A program made the translations under genes and the position numbers. Below are positions 63,672-64,000 of a stretch of DNA of 64,000 nucleotides, piece by piece; positions within the stretch are counted from its first letter, which is position 1; every line of letters begins with the position of its first letter. The notes beneath the pieces are model-generated. The model was not told where the DNA came from. It searched no databases and was given only the letters and a program-made list of their open reading frames with translations. The stretch covers positions 1 through 64,000 of the forward strand of contig NZ_MRBK01000019.1 of NCBI RefSeq assembly GCF_001969815.1. The letters run 5' to 3'. This stretch comes from Bacillus swezeyi (GTDB taxonomy: Bacteria; Bacillota; Bacilli; Bacillales; Bacillaceae).

Positions 63672-64000
63672 CTGGAAAAACGGCGGTCATCACAGGCGGC
63701 AGCGGCGTGCTCTGCGGGGCAATGGCGAGGGAACTCGGACGTCAGGGCATGAAAGTGGCCGTCTTAAACCGGAACGTTAAAAATGGAGAACTTGTAGCTG
63801 AAGATATACGAAAGGCCGGAGGATCGGCGATTGCAGTCGAGTGCGATGTACTGGATCGAACAAGTGTTGAACGGGCGAATGACGTGGTCACGCGTCTTCT
63901 TGGCGGCTGCGATCTTTTGATCAACGGAGCCGGCGGCAACCATCCAAATGGCACGACATCGAATGAAACCCTGCATCCTGACCACCTCGCAAATGAAAGC
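63647..64000 (+). CDS. uxuB: Fructuronate reductase (SDR), 5' part
   Basis: The first 118 codons of a short-chain dehydrogenase are present: [20 protein letters not shown] (glycine-rich NAD motif) and [20 protein letters not shown] (NAG motif region). In B. subtilis the gene after uxuA is yjmF, a D-mannonate oxidoreductase that interconverts fructuronate and mannonate. The rest lies beyond the window. ATG 63647 follows ACGGGGGGC inside the uxuA end. Confidence 0.85.
   Translation, partial: MLEIHEHLAGKTAVITGGSGVLCGAMARELGRQGMKVAVLNRNVKNGELVAEDIRKAGGSAIAVECDVLDRTSVERANDVVTRLLGGCDLLINGAGGNHPNGTTSNETLHPDHLANES

Overview
The window comes from a Bacillus of the licheniformis group. The evidence is the gene content: a CysL/CysJ/CysI cluster, YocH and IseA wall-homeostasis proteins, a Rap/Phr pair, a UxuA-type hexuronate operon, strong AGGAGG ribosome sites with frequent TTG/GTG starts, and a PBSX-type prophage whose lysis amidase resembles the B. 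licheniformis CwlL autolysin. All family names were assigned by eye from motifs, order and length; no search was run.

Left flank (1-7.4 kb): an accessory, AT-rich stretch. It holds the 3' part of a P-loop NTPase-like gene cut by the window edge, a decayed YolD-like fragment, a tRNA-Val(GAC), a Rap phosphatase with its overlapping Phr pheromone gene (mature peptide probably ELPVG), an unrecognised 197-residue protein paired with an MFS exporter, and a frameshifted maltose O-acetyltransferase remnant.

Central chromosomal block (7.4-28.1 kb): a LacI-controlled sugar operon (binding lipoprotein, two permeases, GH127 beta-L-arabinofuranosidase) with matching operators and a perfect cre site; a second heme O synthase; cysL divergent from cysJI; a LysR/EamA divergent pair; a VOC protein; iseA and yocH; an LmrA/LmrB-like repressor-exporter pair; and three small genes, two encoding membrane proteins.

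PBSX-like prophage (about 28.1-59.3 kb): the order closely follows B. subtilis PBSX: yjqB, xkdA, xre, early genes xkdB-D, xtrA, the sigma factor xpf, terminase, portal, capsid, sheath, tube, tape measure, baseplate, tail fibres, xhlA, xhlB and an amidase. Four Xre-type operators flank the early control region. Departures from the PBSX plan are the most interesting parts: an antisense type I toxin-antitoxin candidate between xkdM and xkdN, a textbook -1 frameshift site at the end of xkdN, three tandem tail-fibre paralogues, and a lipoprotein glycerophosphodiesterase between the fibre genes. Just beyond the amidase lies a two-gene unit encoding a secreted, two-cysteine hydrophobic peptide precursor and a small membrane protein, which looks like a bacteriocin/immunity pair.

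Right flank (60-64 kb): a second YolD remnant, then a GntR regulator with a perfect 10-bp inverted repeat upstream, a zinc sugar-acid dehydrogenase, mannonate dehydratase UxuA and the start of a fructuronate reductase: a hexuronate/aldonate catabolic operon that runs off the window.
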